A DNA stretch of 13,247 nt from an uncultured Chloroflexota bacterium. Lineage in GTDB: Bacteria > Chloroflexota > Limnocylindria > Limnocylindrales > Limnocylindraceae. The position numbers were made by a program, and so were the translations under genes. Positions 5,826-13,247 of the stretch are shown here, one piece after another. The notes under the pieces were generated by a model, which was not told the origin of the DNA, ran no database searches, and saw nothing but the letters and a program-made list of their open reading frames with translations. Position 1 is the stretch's first letter. Every line of letters begins with the position of its first letter. The stretch is taken from contig CAINCM010000003.1 in NCBI GenBank assembly GCA_903847005.1, positions 1-13,247 of the forward strand, read 5' to 3'.

Positions 5826-6935
5826 TCAGCCGCCGAGTGCGCGACGCACGGTTTCGAGCTCGCTCGAACCGATCGTCAGCTCGTGCGCGTAGGAGTACCA
5901 GTACCCGCCGTCGCGTGCGAAGGCGGGGAGTGCGCGCAGCGTCGCTTCGACTTCGCTCCACGAGACGCCGAGCGCGGAGAGCGTCGACCGCGTCCCGGCG
6001 GCGTCGACGATGCTGCGCGCACGTTCGTGGCCGAGGCCGGTCAACGCGGTCATCGTCAACACGCCGAGCACGACGAGTTCGCCGTGCATGATCGTGCGTC
6101 CCGTCACCGCCTCGAAGCAGTAGGCGAAGAAGTGCTCGCTCCCCTCTTCGAATCGCGCATGTCCGAGATCGTGGCAGCGCCACCCGATCTCGCGATGCAG
6201 CTCCATCAGCGACCGGATGCCGGCCTCCGAGCGCGCGGCGATCTCAGGTGCCGCATCGGCGAGAGCCTGCACGTAGCGTTCGGAGGCACGGGCGCCGTCG
6301 TCGTCCCACGCCGGATCGATCCCCTTCCCGACCGCGAGGCGCCAGTCTGCGAGTGCGGTGAGGCAGGAGAGCACGTCGCCGATCCCGGCGGAGAGCAGCG
6401 CGGGCGGCGCAGCGGCGAGGATCTCGAAGTCGACCAGCACCTCGTCGGGGACCGCGTCGCCGTCGTATCGCACGCGCTCTCCGTCGCGCAGCGCGCTCAT
6501 TCGCGTGAAGCAGGCGTCGACCGATGCGAGCGTCGGCAGCTGGACGAGCGGCAGGTCGCGGCGCCACGAGATCCACTTCGCCACATCCATTGCGGTTCCT
6601 CCGCCGACCCCGACGACCGTCACTCCCTCGGGCGCGCTGCGCGCCTGTGCATCGAGCGTCGCCTGGTCAAGGCCGCCGGTCATCAGCAGCGCACGCGGCG
6701 CGGTGCCGAACCGCGACTCGACGATCGCCCAGGCCTCTGGCTGCGAGACGACGAGCGTGGCGCCGAGACGATCCCCGAGCCCGCGAGCGAGTCCGTGCGC
6801 GTAGGCGGCGGGGAAGCCGTGGGCGGCATCGAAGCCCGCGTAGCCGGCGCGAGCGCTCACGGCTCGGTCACCCCGTGTGATTGGCCGATCTCCGCCGTCG
6901 CGTCCTGTGCGTCCGGTGCGCCACTGTTCAGCCAT
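5826..6935 (-). CDS. Glycerol-1-phosphate dehydrogenase-like oxidoreductase (Fe-ADH/DHQS superfamily)
   Basis: This 369-aa protein belongs to the metal-dependent NAD(P) dehydrogenases that include archaeal G1P dehydrogenase and AraM/EgsA. The N-terminal nucleotide-binding half has VVSQPEAW (62-69) and GGGTAMDVAK (111-120), followed by PTLASVD (134-140). The C-terminal metal-binding half shows GIGD (184-187, Asp187), GSEHFF (265-270, His268) and HGE (284-286, His284), the expected Asp/His/His ligand set. The ATG at 6935 has no clear Shine-Dalgarno sequence and gives a low-complexity 25-residue lead. A GTG at 6860 with ggggtga upstream would give 344 aa starting before SARAGYAGF, and may be the true start. 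It lies in a tight run with the chitinase, deacetylase and kinase genes, so it is probably part of the same sugar pathway. The substrate is not predictable; archaeal-type lipid synthesis seems unlikely here. Confidence 0.8.
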   Translation of the reverse strand: MAEQWRTGRTGRDGGDRPITRGDRAVSARAGYAGFDAAHGFPAAYAHGLARGLGDRLGATLVVSQPEAWAIVESRFGTAPRALLMTGGLDQATLDAQARSAPEGVTVVGVGGGTAMDVAKWISWRRDLPLVQLPTLASVDACFTRMSALRDGERVRYDGDAVPDEVLVDFEILAAAPPALLSAGIGDVLSCLTALADWRLAVGKGIDPAWDDDGARASERYVQALADAAPEIAARSEAGIRSLMELHREIGWRCHDLGHARFEEGSEHFFAYCFEAVTGRTIMHGELVVLGVLTMTALTGLGHERARSIVDAAGTRSTLSALGVSWSEVEATLRALPAFARDGGYWYSYAHELTIGSSELETVRRALGG

Positions 6936-6964
6936 GCGCGAAGTCTGCCTGAATGGATGGGTGC

Positions 6965-7903
6965 TCAGCGTCGTGCGTTCCAGATCACGTCGAGCAGCGA
7001 GTCGGGACCCGCTGCATCCTGGGAGAGCTCCCAGATCATCACTCCCGACGCGTCGTCCGTGGCGAGCGCAACCTTGGCGCGCAGCGTGGCGGGGCCGTTG
7101 TAATAGCGATCTTCGGACAGGTACGACACCCGATCGCCGTTCGCCGCTGCAGGATCCGACGCAAGCAGCGCTCGGTACGGGATTCCGCCGGGTCTGGCAT
7201 AGAACGGCACGCCGAGGACCCGTTTTTCGCGAACGAGTCCAACTTCGTCCCAGGTCGCGAGCGCTCGTTCGGCTAGCTGCAACGACGAGTGGTCTGTCGC
7301 TCCACCGTCGTAGGCCATGATGTTCGCGAAGTCGATGAGATCGAACACTGCCGGATCGATCCCGTCGGCGTGGGTCGCATCGGCGATCACGGCGGCGGTG
7401 AGCAGCAGACTAGACGGGAGTGCGGCGCGAAGTTCGCGCATCAGCGCGAGGAAGTTCTCGCTCGACGCACCGGCATCCGGATACTCCCAGTCGATGTCTA
7501 CGCCATCGAGCTGATACGCGGCGACGAACTCAGCGACGGCAGCAACAAAACGCGAGCGCCGCTCCTCGGCAGTCGCCAGCGCCTCGAACTCATCATCCGA
7601 ACCCCACCCGCCGACGGAGATCAACACCTTGGCGCCCGACGCGTGCGCCTGCTCCACGACGCGGCGCAGCTGGGTCGGCGAACCGAAGGGCTTCAGCTCG
7701 CCGTTCCTCTTCGGAAGCAGGAAGGCGAAGTTGACATGCGTGAGGTGCGAGAAGTCGATCAGATCCACGACGGCGGCGGCGGTCATGTATCCGACGATGC
7801 GAAACTGCGAATCGGTGCTGGACCGCTCTTCAGGGTCTGCGCTGCATCCGACGAGCATGACGACGCACAGAAGAAGGGCCGTGGCTCCGAAGCTCAGACG
7901 CAT
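6965..7903 (-). CDS. GH18 chitinase-like lipoprotein
   Basis: This 312-aa glycoside hydrolase of family 18 should be anchored at the outer face of the cytoplasmic membrane. The N-terminus is a lipoprotein signal (MRLSFGATALLLCVVMLVGC, lipobox LVGC, Cys20). The TIM-barrel motifs are present: SVGG (96-99) on strand 3, the catalytic DGVDIDWE (133-140, acid Glu140 and assisting Asp138) on strand 4, MAYD (196-199) on strand 6 and the terminal Trp291 in MIWEL. All catalytic residues are intact. It lacks chitin-binding modules and is short, so it probably acts on soluble chitooligosaccharides or on GlcNAc-containing glycans; an endo-beta-N-acetylglucosaminidase is an alternative. It is the first gene of the minus-strand run leading to the dehydrogenase, deacetylase and kinase. 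No Shine-Dalgarno sequence precedes the ATG. Confidence 0.9.
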   Translation of the reverse strand: MRLSFGATALLLCVVMLVGCSADPEERSSTDSQFRIVGYMTAAAVVDLIDFSHLTHVNFAFLLPKRNGELKPFGSPTQLRRVVEQAHASGAKVLISVGGWGSDDEFEALATAEERRSRFVAAVAEFVAAYQLDGVDIDWEYPDAGASSENFLALMRELRAALPSSLLLTAAVIADATHADGIDPAVFDLIDFANIMAYDGGATDHSSLQLAERALATWDEVGLVREKRVLGVPFYARPGGIPYRALLASDPAAANGDRVSYLSEDRYYNGPATLRAKVALATDDASGVMIWELSQDAAGPDSLLDVIWNARR

Positions 7904-7948
7904 GGGTTTAGGGTACGCGACCTACAGTGATCGCAACTGGGAGTGTCA
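7904..7948 (-). promoter_or_regulatory. Possible promoter with very short leader for the GH18 operon
   Basis: Read on the minus strand, TGACAC (7948-7943) and TAGGTC (7924-7919) stand 18 nt apart. A second pair, TTGCGA (7936-7931) and TACCCT (7915-7910), has a 15-nt spacer. Either would place transcription start within a few bases of the ATG at 7903. As the ATG has no Shine-Dalgarno sequence, a leaderless or nearly leaderless mRNA is possible. The boxes match consensus poorly, so this is tentative. The rest of the 118-bp gap to the upstream gene holds nothing else I can support. Confidence 0.25.
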
Positions 7949-8021
7949 CGATACGTAGGACAACGAGGCGAGCGGCGCGGTGGTCACCCTCGCAATCGAG
8001 ATCAAGTAGTCGAACGATCGG

Positions 8022-10757
8022 CTACCGCTTCGTCGTCACCTTGGCGGCGAGCGACGCGGCGGATGGACCCGCGGGAATTGCATAGGCGCGCAGACGCACG
8101 CTGTATTTCGTTCCTGGATCGAGTCCTGTGATTGCACAGGTGCGCTCTGATGCAACTGCAACGCACGTTCGCGTGTCGTGGCCGCGCGCACGCGCCTCGG
8201 CAATCCAGCCAGCCGGTGCGCTCCCACTGGTCGCCGCGCTCCATTGGACGGTGATTTGGGTGCGCCGTGCCACGAGCGTCGGGGCCGCTGGACGCGCCGG
8301 AGCCGGGCCGGCCCACGCGGCGATGCACGGGCGACCGCTCCCGCCCGGTTCGGCGCTGCGCAGCCGAATCGCGGCGTAGGCGAGCGAGTGAGCCGAACTT
8401 GCGAGTGCGTCGGGGGCGGCAGGGAGCCCGCTGCCGATCGACGTCAGGCTCTGACGGGTCGGATCCCAGAGGGCGAGGTTCTGCAGGATGGTCGCTCCAG
8501 AAGCGTCGAACGCTCCGCCAACTGCCACGCGGCCGTCTGGCAAACGTGAAAGCGCCGAGATCCAGGCCGTGCGGCGCGATCGAGTCAGCCCGCTGCCGAC
8601 GCGATCCCAGCCGTAGCCGCTGATCGCACTCTCGCGCACCAGCGTTGCTCCGTACCAGCCGATCCCAGTCCCGGCCATCAGCGCACCGCCGCCGTCGACG
8701 ACCATGGATCGCGCGGCATCGCCCAGCGTTCCACTCGTTGCGCTCGCCACCCAGCCACCCGACGCAGTGGACCAACGCGCGATCAACGCGTCGCTCGAAC
8801 CAACTTGAAGGCGACCCCCCACATGGATGGCACCAGACGGCGCAAACGCCACGGATTCGACGAGTCCACTCAGCGGCGCGCTCGCAGAGGATGCGAGTCG
8901 GACCCAGCCGCTGGCAGGATCCCACAGGGCCACGTTCGCGCCCTTCCCCTTTCCTGGCACGGTGAAGCGTCCGCCAACCGCGACGCGACCAGTCGCCGCA
9001 TCCACCGAGATCGCTCGGACGAGCACGCTGCCGCGCAGGTTCGACCCAAGTGAGGTCCAGCGCCCGCTCTTAAGGTTGAATTGAGCGATCCCTCTCGCCG
9101 CGATTCGCCCTGATGGCGTGACGACGGCGCTGAAGTCACCACCCACATAGAGACGCTGACGTGCCACGTCAACGCCGAACGCGGTCACCGTTGCAACGCT
9201 GCCGTCTGCGCGCCTCAGCGAAGCGAACGGTCTCCAGGTTCCGCGCCTCGGATCGCGAACGGCGAGGCCGTTGACCGCGACGCCGCCGGCACGCGTCAAC
9301 TTGGTGCCGCCGACGAGCAGCCGTCCATCGGGAAGTTCGGCAAGCGCCGTGATGCGGCCAGACCAGTCGCTCGCATCCGTGTCGGGATTGTTCGACGTCA
9401 GGTCGACCCAGCGCGGCGCACCGGTCAGCGTGTCGGTGCCGACCGTGCCCGTGTCGCCGCAGACGAGCAGTGCCGCTGGCGCGACCACGGGAAACGGCTC
9501 CGGATTTGCGCGCTCCGCCGCAGTGAGTCCGGCTCCGGCCACGCCGGCAATCGCCTGTGCCGAACTCGGTGCCGCAGCGTCGATCAGGTCGATCAGGTTG
9601 ATCGCAAGATCGTCGGCGTAGTTGCCAGGCGTTCCCATGCCGTTCGCTGTGACGGCAATGGTGACGCCGAGTTCTGGGACATGGCGAAGCGTCGTGCTTG
9701 CTCCGCTGTACCCACCGGTGTGCCCGTAGGTTCTCAGTCCGCCGAGCCAGCTTCGATCCATCATCGTCCCTACCGTGTATGACCACGGGAAGCCCGTCAG
9801 GTTTGCAATCCCGTTGATGAGCTGCGTCTGCCTCCCCTCCAGCAGCCTGTCACCCCAAAGAAGCTCGCCAAAGGTCGCAAGATCGCGAGGTGTGGCAAAG
9901 AGGTCGCCCGCGCCGCGCAGGATCGCCGCGGCGGAGCGGGTCGGCCCCCAGCCTGGTTGTCCAAATGGCCGCATCTTGCCTCGTGACCAGATGTGCGTGC
10001 GCGACGCACTGGCAACGGGACCGAACCCAGTCTCACTGAGTCCGAGTGGCTTGATGATCAGCGCCTGCATCAACTCGCGCCAGCTCGCTCCGGTTGCCTT
10101 CTCCGCCGCTAGCGTGATCAATGTGAAACTGGAATTCGAGTAGTCGAAGTCTCCGATCTCTCCGCGCGGCAGCAGGTTCTGAACGGCGGTCTTCGGTCCG
10201 ACCTTGCCGTTCGGATGCTGGATCAACCAGTTCATCCGCGTGTACTTGTCTGTCAGCCAATCGCTCATTCCACCTTCGTGACGCAGCAGGTCCTCGATGG
10301 TCGCCTCCGGTCGGACATCTGCATAGGGAACGAGCGACGCGGCGCGTGTGCTCAGGGGCAGCACGCCGCACGCATCCAACAACAGCGCAACCGCGGCAGT
10401 GAACGGCTTGCTCACGCTCGCCAGCGCAAACGGTGTCGCTGGCGTCACCCTGCGGCCGCTGTAGCTATCCGCAACGCCGCTCACCGCTGACACCTCTCTG
10501 CCGTCATCCCAGCGGAGCGCAACGGAGAGCCCTGGATAGCGGGTGCGACGGTTCTCTCGCCAGGTTGTGACGCGCGCTTGGATCCTCTCTTCTAGCGCGG
10601 GATCCACAGGGCGGGTAGACGGAGGGGGGACGGGACGTGCGGCACAGGCCCTCCAGTTGTCACTCGCCGCCACCGCAGGACTTGGCGCACTGAGCTGCGT
10701 GATGAGGCCCCCGGCGACCAAAAGAAGTGCGAGCGTCAATCGGGCGATGCGGATCAT
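8022..10757 (-). CDS. Secreted serine beta-lactamase/DD-peptidase-like protein with propeller repeats and FN3 domain
   Basis: This 911-aa exported protein starts with a Sec signal (about residues 1-31, MIRIARLTLALLLVAGG core, cleavage near AVA-A or VAA-S). A class C beta-lactamase/DD-carboxypeptidase-like domain follows at about 50-395. It has the nucleophile motif SVSK (114-117), YSN (206-208) and HTGG (346-349), so the catalytic set looks intact. From about 430 to 815 come roughly six imperfect repeats of 50 residues built on 'GR-VGG-F...ALWDP...GW' (starting near 476, 531, 587, 639, 688 and 739), typical of a beta-propeller. A fibronectin-III domain ends the protein (about 822-909). The ATG at 10757 is chosen because it begins the signal peptide; the frame is open 96 codons further upstream but runs through cysN. 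The Shine-Dalgarno sequence is weak. The target could be peptidoglycan peptides, a D-amino ester or a beta-lactam. It lies 47 nt after cysN and need not be linked to it. Confidence 0.88.
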   Translation of the reverse strand: MIRIARLTLALLLVAGGLITQLSAPSPAVAASDNWRACAARPVPPPSTRPVDPALEERIQARVTTWRENRRTRYPGLSVALRWDDGREVSAVSGVADSYSGRRVTPATPFALASVSKPFTAAVALLLDACGVLPLSTRAASLVPYADVRPEATIEDLLRHEGGMSDWLTDKYTRMNWLIQHPNGKVGPKTAVQNLLPRGEIGDFDYSNSSFTLITLAAEKATGASWRELMQALIIKPLGLSETGFGPVASASRTHIWSRGKMRPFGQPGWGPTRSAAAILRGAGDLFATPRDLATFGELLWGDRLLEGRQTQLINGIANLTGFPWSYTVGTMMDRSWLGGLRTYGHTGGYSGASTTLRHVPELGVTIAVTANGMGTPGNYADDLAINLIDLIDAAAPSSAQAIAGVAGAGLTAAERANPEPFPVVAPAALLVCGDTGTVGTDTLTGAPRWVDLTSNNPDTDASDWSGRITALAELPDGRLLVGGTKLTRAGGVAVNGLAVRDPRRGTWRPFASLRRADGSVATVTAFGVDVARQRLYVGGDFSAVVTPSGRIAARGIAQFNLKSGRWTSLGSNLRGSVLVRAISVDAATGRVAVGGRFTVPGKGKGANVALWDPASGWVRLASSASAPLSGLVESVAFAPSGAIHVGGRLQVGSSDALIARWSTASGGWVASATSGTLGDAARSMVVDGGGALMAGTGIGWYGATLVRESAISGYGWDRVGSGLTRSRRTAWISALSRLPDGRVAVGGAFDASGATILQNLALWDPTRQSLTSIGSGLPAAPDALASSAHSLAYAAIRLRSAEPGGSGRPCIAAWAGPAPARPAAPTLVARRTQITVQWSAATSGSAPAGWIAEARARGHDTRTCVAVASERTCAITGLDPGTKYSVRLRAYAIPAGPSAASLAAKVTTKR

Positions 10758-10804
10758 TCTCTGATTGTGAGGGAAGGGCCAAGCTGGCGCTGATGGGATG
10801 TTGG

Positions 10805-12070
10805 CTAGCTCCCTGACTCGCGCACGATCATCCCGGCAGCGACGGTGCGATTCGTGGATTCGTCCACGAGGATGAATGCACCCGTCTGTCGGTTCGCAAG
10901 ATACGGATCCACGAAGAGCGGCTTGGTCGAGCGGAGGCGGATGCGGCCGATCTCGTTGAGGGCGAGGCCCTCGACGCCCTCCACGCGGTGCAGCGTGTTG
11001 ATGTCGATGCGATAGTCGATCTGCTTCACCACTGCACGAGCCCATCGCGTGGTGTGCTTGATGGCATACGTCTTGCCTACGCTGAGCTGCGCGCTCTCAT
11101 CCATCCAGCAGATCTGAGCATCGATGTCTTGCATCACCGCTGGGACGTTGTTGGGGCGGCAGAGCATGTCGCCACGGCTGATGTCGATCTCATCCTTCAA
11201 CGTGATCGTGACCGCCATCGGCGGATACGCCTCGGTCACCGGGCCATCCGCCGTGTCGATCGAGGCGATCTCGCTCTCCAGGCCCGCGGGCAGCGCACGA
11301 ATGCGGTCGCCGGGCTTCAAGACACCCGAGGCGATGGTCCCTGCATACCCGCGATAGTCGCGGTTCTCATGCGACTGCGGACGGACGACGTACTGCACGG
11401 GGAATCGAACGTCCACGAGGTTGCGATCGCTCGCCACGTGCAGCCGCTCGAGGTGGCTCAGCAGGGGCGCTCCGTCGAACCAGGGCATGGTGGCAGAACG
11501 CGTCACCACGTTGTCGCCGAGCAGTGCGGAGAGCGGGATAAAGGTGAGGTCGCGCACCCGCAGTCGCGCGGCGAACTCAGTGAACTCGCGGCGAATGCCT
11601 TCGAAGACCTCTTCGGACCAATCGACCAGATCCATCTTGTTGACGCAGACCACCATGTGCGGCACGCCGAGCAGCGTGGCAATGAAGGCGTGCCGGCGGC
11701 TCTGTTCCGTCATCCCCTTTCGCGCATCGACCAAGACGAGGGCGACGTCTGCCGTCGACGCACCGGTGACCATGTTGCGCGTGTACTGGATGTGGCCGGG
11801 AGTGTCGGCAATGATGAACTTGCGGCGGGGGGTCGCAAAGTACCGATACGCAACGTCGATCGTGATCCCCTGCTCGCGCTCTGCGCGAAGGCCGTCGGTC
11901 AGCAGCGAGAGGTCCGTGTACTCGTCGCCACGTTCGCGGCTGACACGCTCGACGGATTCAAGCTGGTCCGAGAAGAGCGATTTAGAGTCGAAGAGGAGGC
12001 GCCCGATCAGCGTGCTCTTCCCATCGTCGACGGACCCCGCTGTAGCGAAGCGAAGGAGGTCGGCCTCCAT
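10805..12070 (-). CDS. cysN: Sulfate adenylyltransferase subunit 1 (GTPase)
   Basis: This 421-aa GTPase subunit of ATP sulfurylase couples GTP hydrolysis to the formation of adenosine 5'-phosphosulfate by CysD. The G motifs are all present: P-loop GSVDDGKST (12-20), switch region EREQGIT (64-70), DTPGH (89-93), NKMD (144-147) and SALLGDNV (181-188). The rest fits the EF-Tu-like beta-barrel domains. The protein ends with RESGS and has no fused C-terminal APS kinase (CysC) domain, so it is the short form. The start ATG overlaps the cysD stop (ATGA), with AGGAGGG in the cysD end, which supports coupled translation. No cysC or cysH is visible, so the next step must be encoded elsewhere. Confidence 0.97.
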   Translation of the reverse strand: MEADLLRFATAGSVDDGKSTLIGRLLFDSKSLFSDQLESVERVSRERGDEYTDLSLLTDGLRAEREQGITIDVAYRYFATPRRKFIIADTPGHIQYTRNMVTGASTADVALVLVDARKGMTEQSRRHAFIATLLGVPHMVVCVNKMDLVDWSEEVFEGIRREFTEFAARLRVRDLTFIPLSALLGDNVVTRSATMPWFDGAPLLSHLERLHVASDRNLVDVRFPVQYVVRPQSHENRDYRGYAGTIASGVLKPGDRIRALPAGLESEIASIDTADGPVTEAYPPMAVTITLKDEIDISRGDMLCRPNNVPAVMQDIDAQICWMDESAQLSVGKTYAIKHTTRWARAVVKQIDYRIDINTLHRVEGVEGLALNEIGRIRLRSTKPLFVDPYLANRQTGAFILVDESTNRTVAAGMIVRESGS

Positions 12071-12957
12071 CAGAAGTAGCCCTCCTTCTTCCGATCTTCC
12101 ATCGCCGCCTCGGAGACCTTGTCGTCGCCGCGCGTGGCGCCGCGCTCGGTGATGCGCACCGCCGCGATCTCTTCTACGACTTTCGCCACGGTGTCGGCGA
12201 GGGACTCTACCGCGGCGGTGAGGTTCGCGTCGCCCATGGTTCGATACCGCACGCTCAACTTCTTGGTGGTCTCACCGGGCTTGAGCGCGACAAACTCGTT
12301 CACGGCGTAGAGCATGCCGTCGCGCTGCACAACCTCGCGCTCGGCGGCCAGGTAGAGCGACGGGATCTCGATCTGCTCCGCCTCGATATAGGACCAGATG
12401 TCGAGCTCCGTCCAATTGGAGAGCGGGAAGACGCGAATGCTCTCCCCTGGAAAGACCTTCCCGTTGTAGAGGCTCCAGATCTCCGGGCGCTGGTTCTTCG
12501 GATCCCACTGGCCGAACTCGTCGCGGAAGGAGAAGACGCGCTCCTTCGCGCGGGCCTTCTCTTCGTCGCGGCGACCGCCTCCGAAGAGCGCGTCGAACCT
12601 CTCGCGCGCCGCTGCCTCCAACAGGACCGGCGTCTGGATGCGGTTGCGCGAGCCGTTCGGCTCCTCTTTCACCACACCCCGATCGATCGCGTCTTGTACG
12701 GAGGCGACGACGAGCCGGAGCCCGAGCTGCGACGCCCAGCGATCGCGGTACGCAATCACTTCGGCAAAGTTGAGGCCGGTGTCCACATGCATCACTGGGA
12801 ACGGGATCGGCGCGGGGGCGAACGCCTTGCGCGCCACATGCAACATGACGATGGAGTCCTTCCCGCCGGAGAAGAGCAGGCAGGGGCGCTCCATCTCCGC
12901 CGCGACCTCGCGGAAGATGTGGATGCTCTCCGCTTCGAGGGCGGCGAGCTGACTCAT
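12070..12957 (-). CDS. cysD: Sulfate adenylyltransferase subunit 2
   Basis: This 295-aa PP-loop ATP pyrophosphatase is the catalytic subunit of heterodimeric ATP sulfurylase and activates sulfate in the cytosol. It shows the PP-loop SGGKDS (30-35), HVDTGLNF (57-64), PEIWSLYNG (158-166) and the C-terminal end DRKKEGYF, all standard for CysD. I chose the ATG at 12957 because it begins MSQLAALEAESIHIFREV, in register with known CysD N-termini. The frame stays open to 13020, but that would overlap cysQ, and the extra residues do not resemble the family. The Shine-Dalgarno sequence is weak; TTG at 12972 and GTG at 12960 are alternatives. It lies 28 nt after cysQ and overlaps cysN by 4 nt. Confidence 0.96.
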   Translation of the reverse strand: MSQLAALEAESIHIFREVAAEMERPCLLFSGGKDSIVMLHVARKAFAPAPIPFPVMHVDTGLNFAEVIAYRDRWASQLGLRLVVASVQDAIDRGVVKEEPNGSRNRIQTPVLLEAAARERFDALFGGGRRDEEKARAKERVFSFRDEFGQWDPKNQRPEIWSLYNGKVFPGESIRVFPLSNWTELDIWSYIEAEQIEIPSLYLAAEREVVQRDGMLYAVNEFVALKPGETTKKLSVRYRTMGDANLTAAVESLADTVAKVVEEIAAVRITERGATRGDDKVSEAAMEDRKKEGYF

Positions 12958-12985
12958 CACATGGCTCTTCAAGGGGCGATCCTCA

Positions 12986-13247
12986 TCAGGTTGATTCTGC
13001 CGCACCCGCGCCGCTCGCACCTGACCCGCTCACGCGTCCCGGCCCGAAGCCCGCCGCGTCGAGGAGCGCACGCACCTCGTCGGCGCGGTCAGGGTGGCAG
13101 ACCATAAGGTCTGGGAGGAGCAGCTCTGCGCCGTTGTACCTGAGCGGCGAACCGTCGAGTCGTGTGGCAACCAGGCCCGCCGCCAGCGCCACCGCAACCG
13201 GGGCTGCCGAGTCCCACTGATATTGGCCGCCCGCGTGGAGGTAGACG
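12986..13247 (-). CDS. cysQ: 3'(2'),5'-bisphosphate nucleotidase, C-terminal part
   Basis: Only the last 86 codons or so are in the window; the gene continues past the right edge. The protein removes phosphate from 3'-phosphoadenosine 5'-phosphate, and in actinobacterial relatives also from inositol phosphates. The readable part begins [19 protein letters not shown], which contains the second inositol-monophosphatase motif (WDSAAP, metal/substrate-binding Asp). It continues with [10 protein letters not shown], very close to actinobacterial CysQ. A short Gly/Ser/Ala-rich tail ends the protein. Its place directly before cysD supports a role in PAP turnover during sulfate assimilation. Confidence 0.88.
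   Translation of the reverse strand, partial: VYLHAGGQYQWDSAAPVAVALAAGLVATRLDGSPLRYNGAELLLPDLMVCHPDRADEVRALLDAAGFGPGRVSGSGASGAGAAEST

Noticed and set aside
5751..7103. 450-codon open frame on the plus strand opposite the dehydrogenase gene
   Set aside because: It is a shadow of the well-supported minus-strand genes; composition is Arg/Ala/Glu-rich and no domain is seen.
10758..11045. 96-codon upstream extension of the beta-lactamase-like protein
   Set aside because: It runs through the cysN coding region, is Arg/His/Pro-rich, and would bury the signal peptide that starts at 10757.
12958..13020. N-terminal extension of CysD to 13020
   Set aside because: It overlaps the cysQ end and its residues do not match CysD N-termini, whereas the ATG at 12957 gives the expected sequence.
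1..13247. CRISPR array, tRNA, IS element or integration site
   Set aside because: No regularly spaced repeats, cloverleaf-type sequence, transposase frame or terminal inverted repeats were seen on reading the window.

Overview
The window is a high-GC stretch of bacterial chromosome, most likely from an actinomycete-type organism (Actinomycetota). The evidence is the '[16 protein letters not shown]' type of CysQ, frequent GTG starts, many 4-nt start/stop overlaps, and a sugar ABC operon with no ATPase gene of its own in view (a shared MsiK-type ATPase is usual there). The lineage call is an inference; Chloroflexota or another GC-rich group is not excluded. No tRNA, rRNA, IS element, phage gene or CRISPR array was seen. 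Both window edges cut genes.

Region 1 (1-2533, minus strand) is a carbohydrate ABC importer. In transcript order it holds a substrate-binding lipoprotein, a MalF/UgpA-type permease, and the first 33 codons of a second permease that runs off the left edge. A perfect 16-bp hairpin sits between the binding-protein and permease genes. Region 2 (2534-2739) is a divergent intergenic region with a palindromic operator candidate and a leader hairpin. Region 3 (2740-3999, plus strand) is a GH4 NAD-dependent 6-phospho-beta-glucosidase-type enzyme.

Region 4 (4069-7903, minus strand) converges on the GH4 gene. In transcript order it encodes a GH18 chitinase-like lipoprotein, a glycerol-1-phosphate-dehydrogenase-like metal/NAD(P) oxidoreductase, a signal-less NodB-type deacetylase, and a BadF/N-acetylglucosamine-kinase-type kinase. 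Gaps are short: 29 nt, 15 nt and a 4-nt overlap. With regions 1-3 this suggests a chitooligosaccharide or other amino-sugar glycoside pathway: surface hydrolysis, ABC uptake, phosphorylation, intracellular deacetylation, then GH4 cleavage. That is a logical counterpart of the enterobacterial Chb pathway without a PTS. The order of steps and the substrate are inferred.

Region 5 (8022-10757, minus strand) is one 911-aa secreted protein. It joins a serine beta-lactamase/DD-peptidase-like domain to about six propeller-type repeats and a C-terminal fibronectin-III domain. Region 6 (10805-13247, minus strand) is the sulfate-activation cluster cysQ (partial)-cysD-cysN, with cysD and cysN overlapping by 4 nt. 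The CysN has no fused APS kinase.
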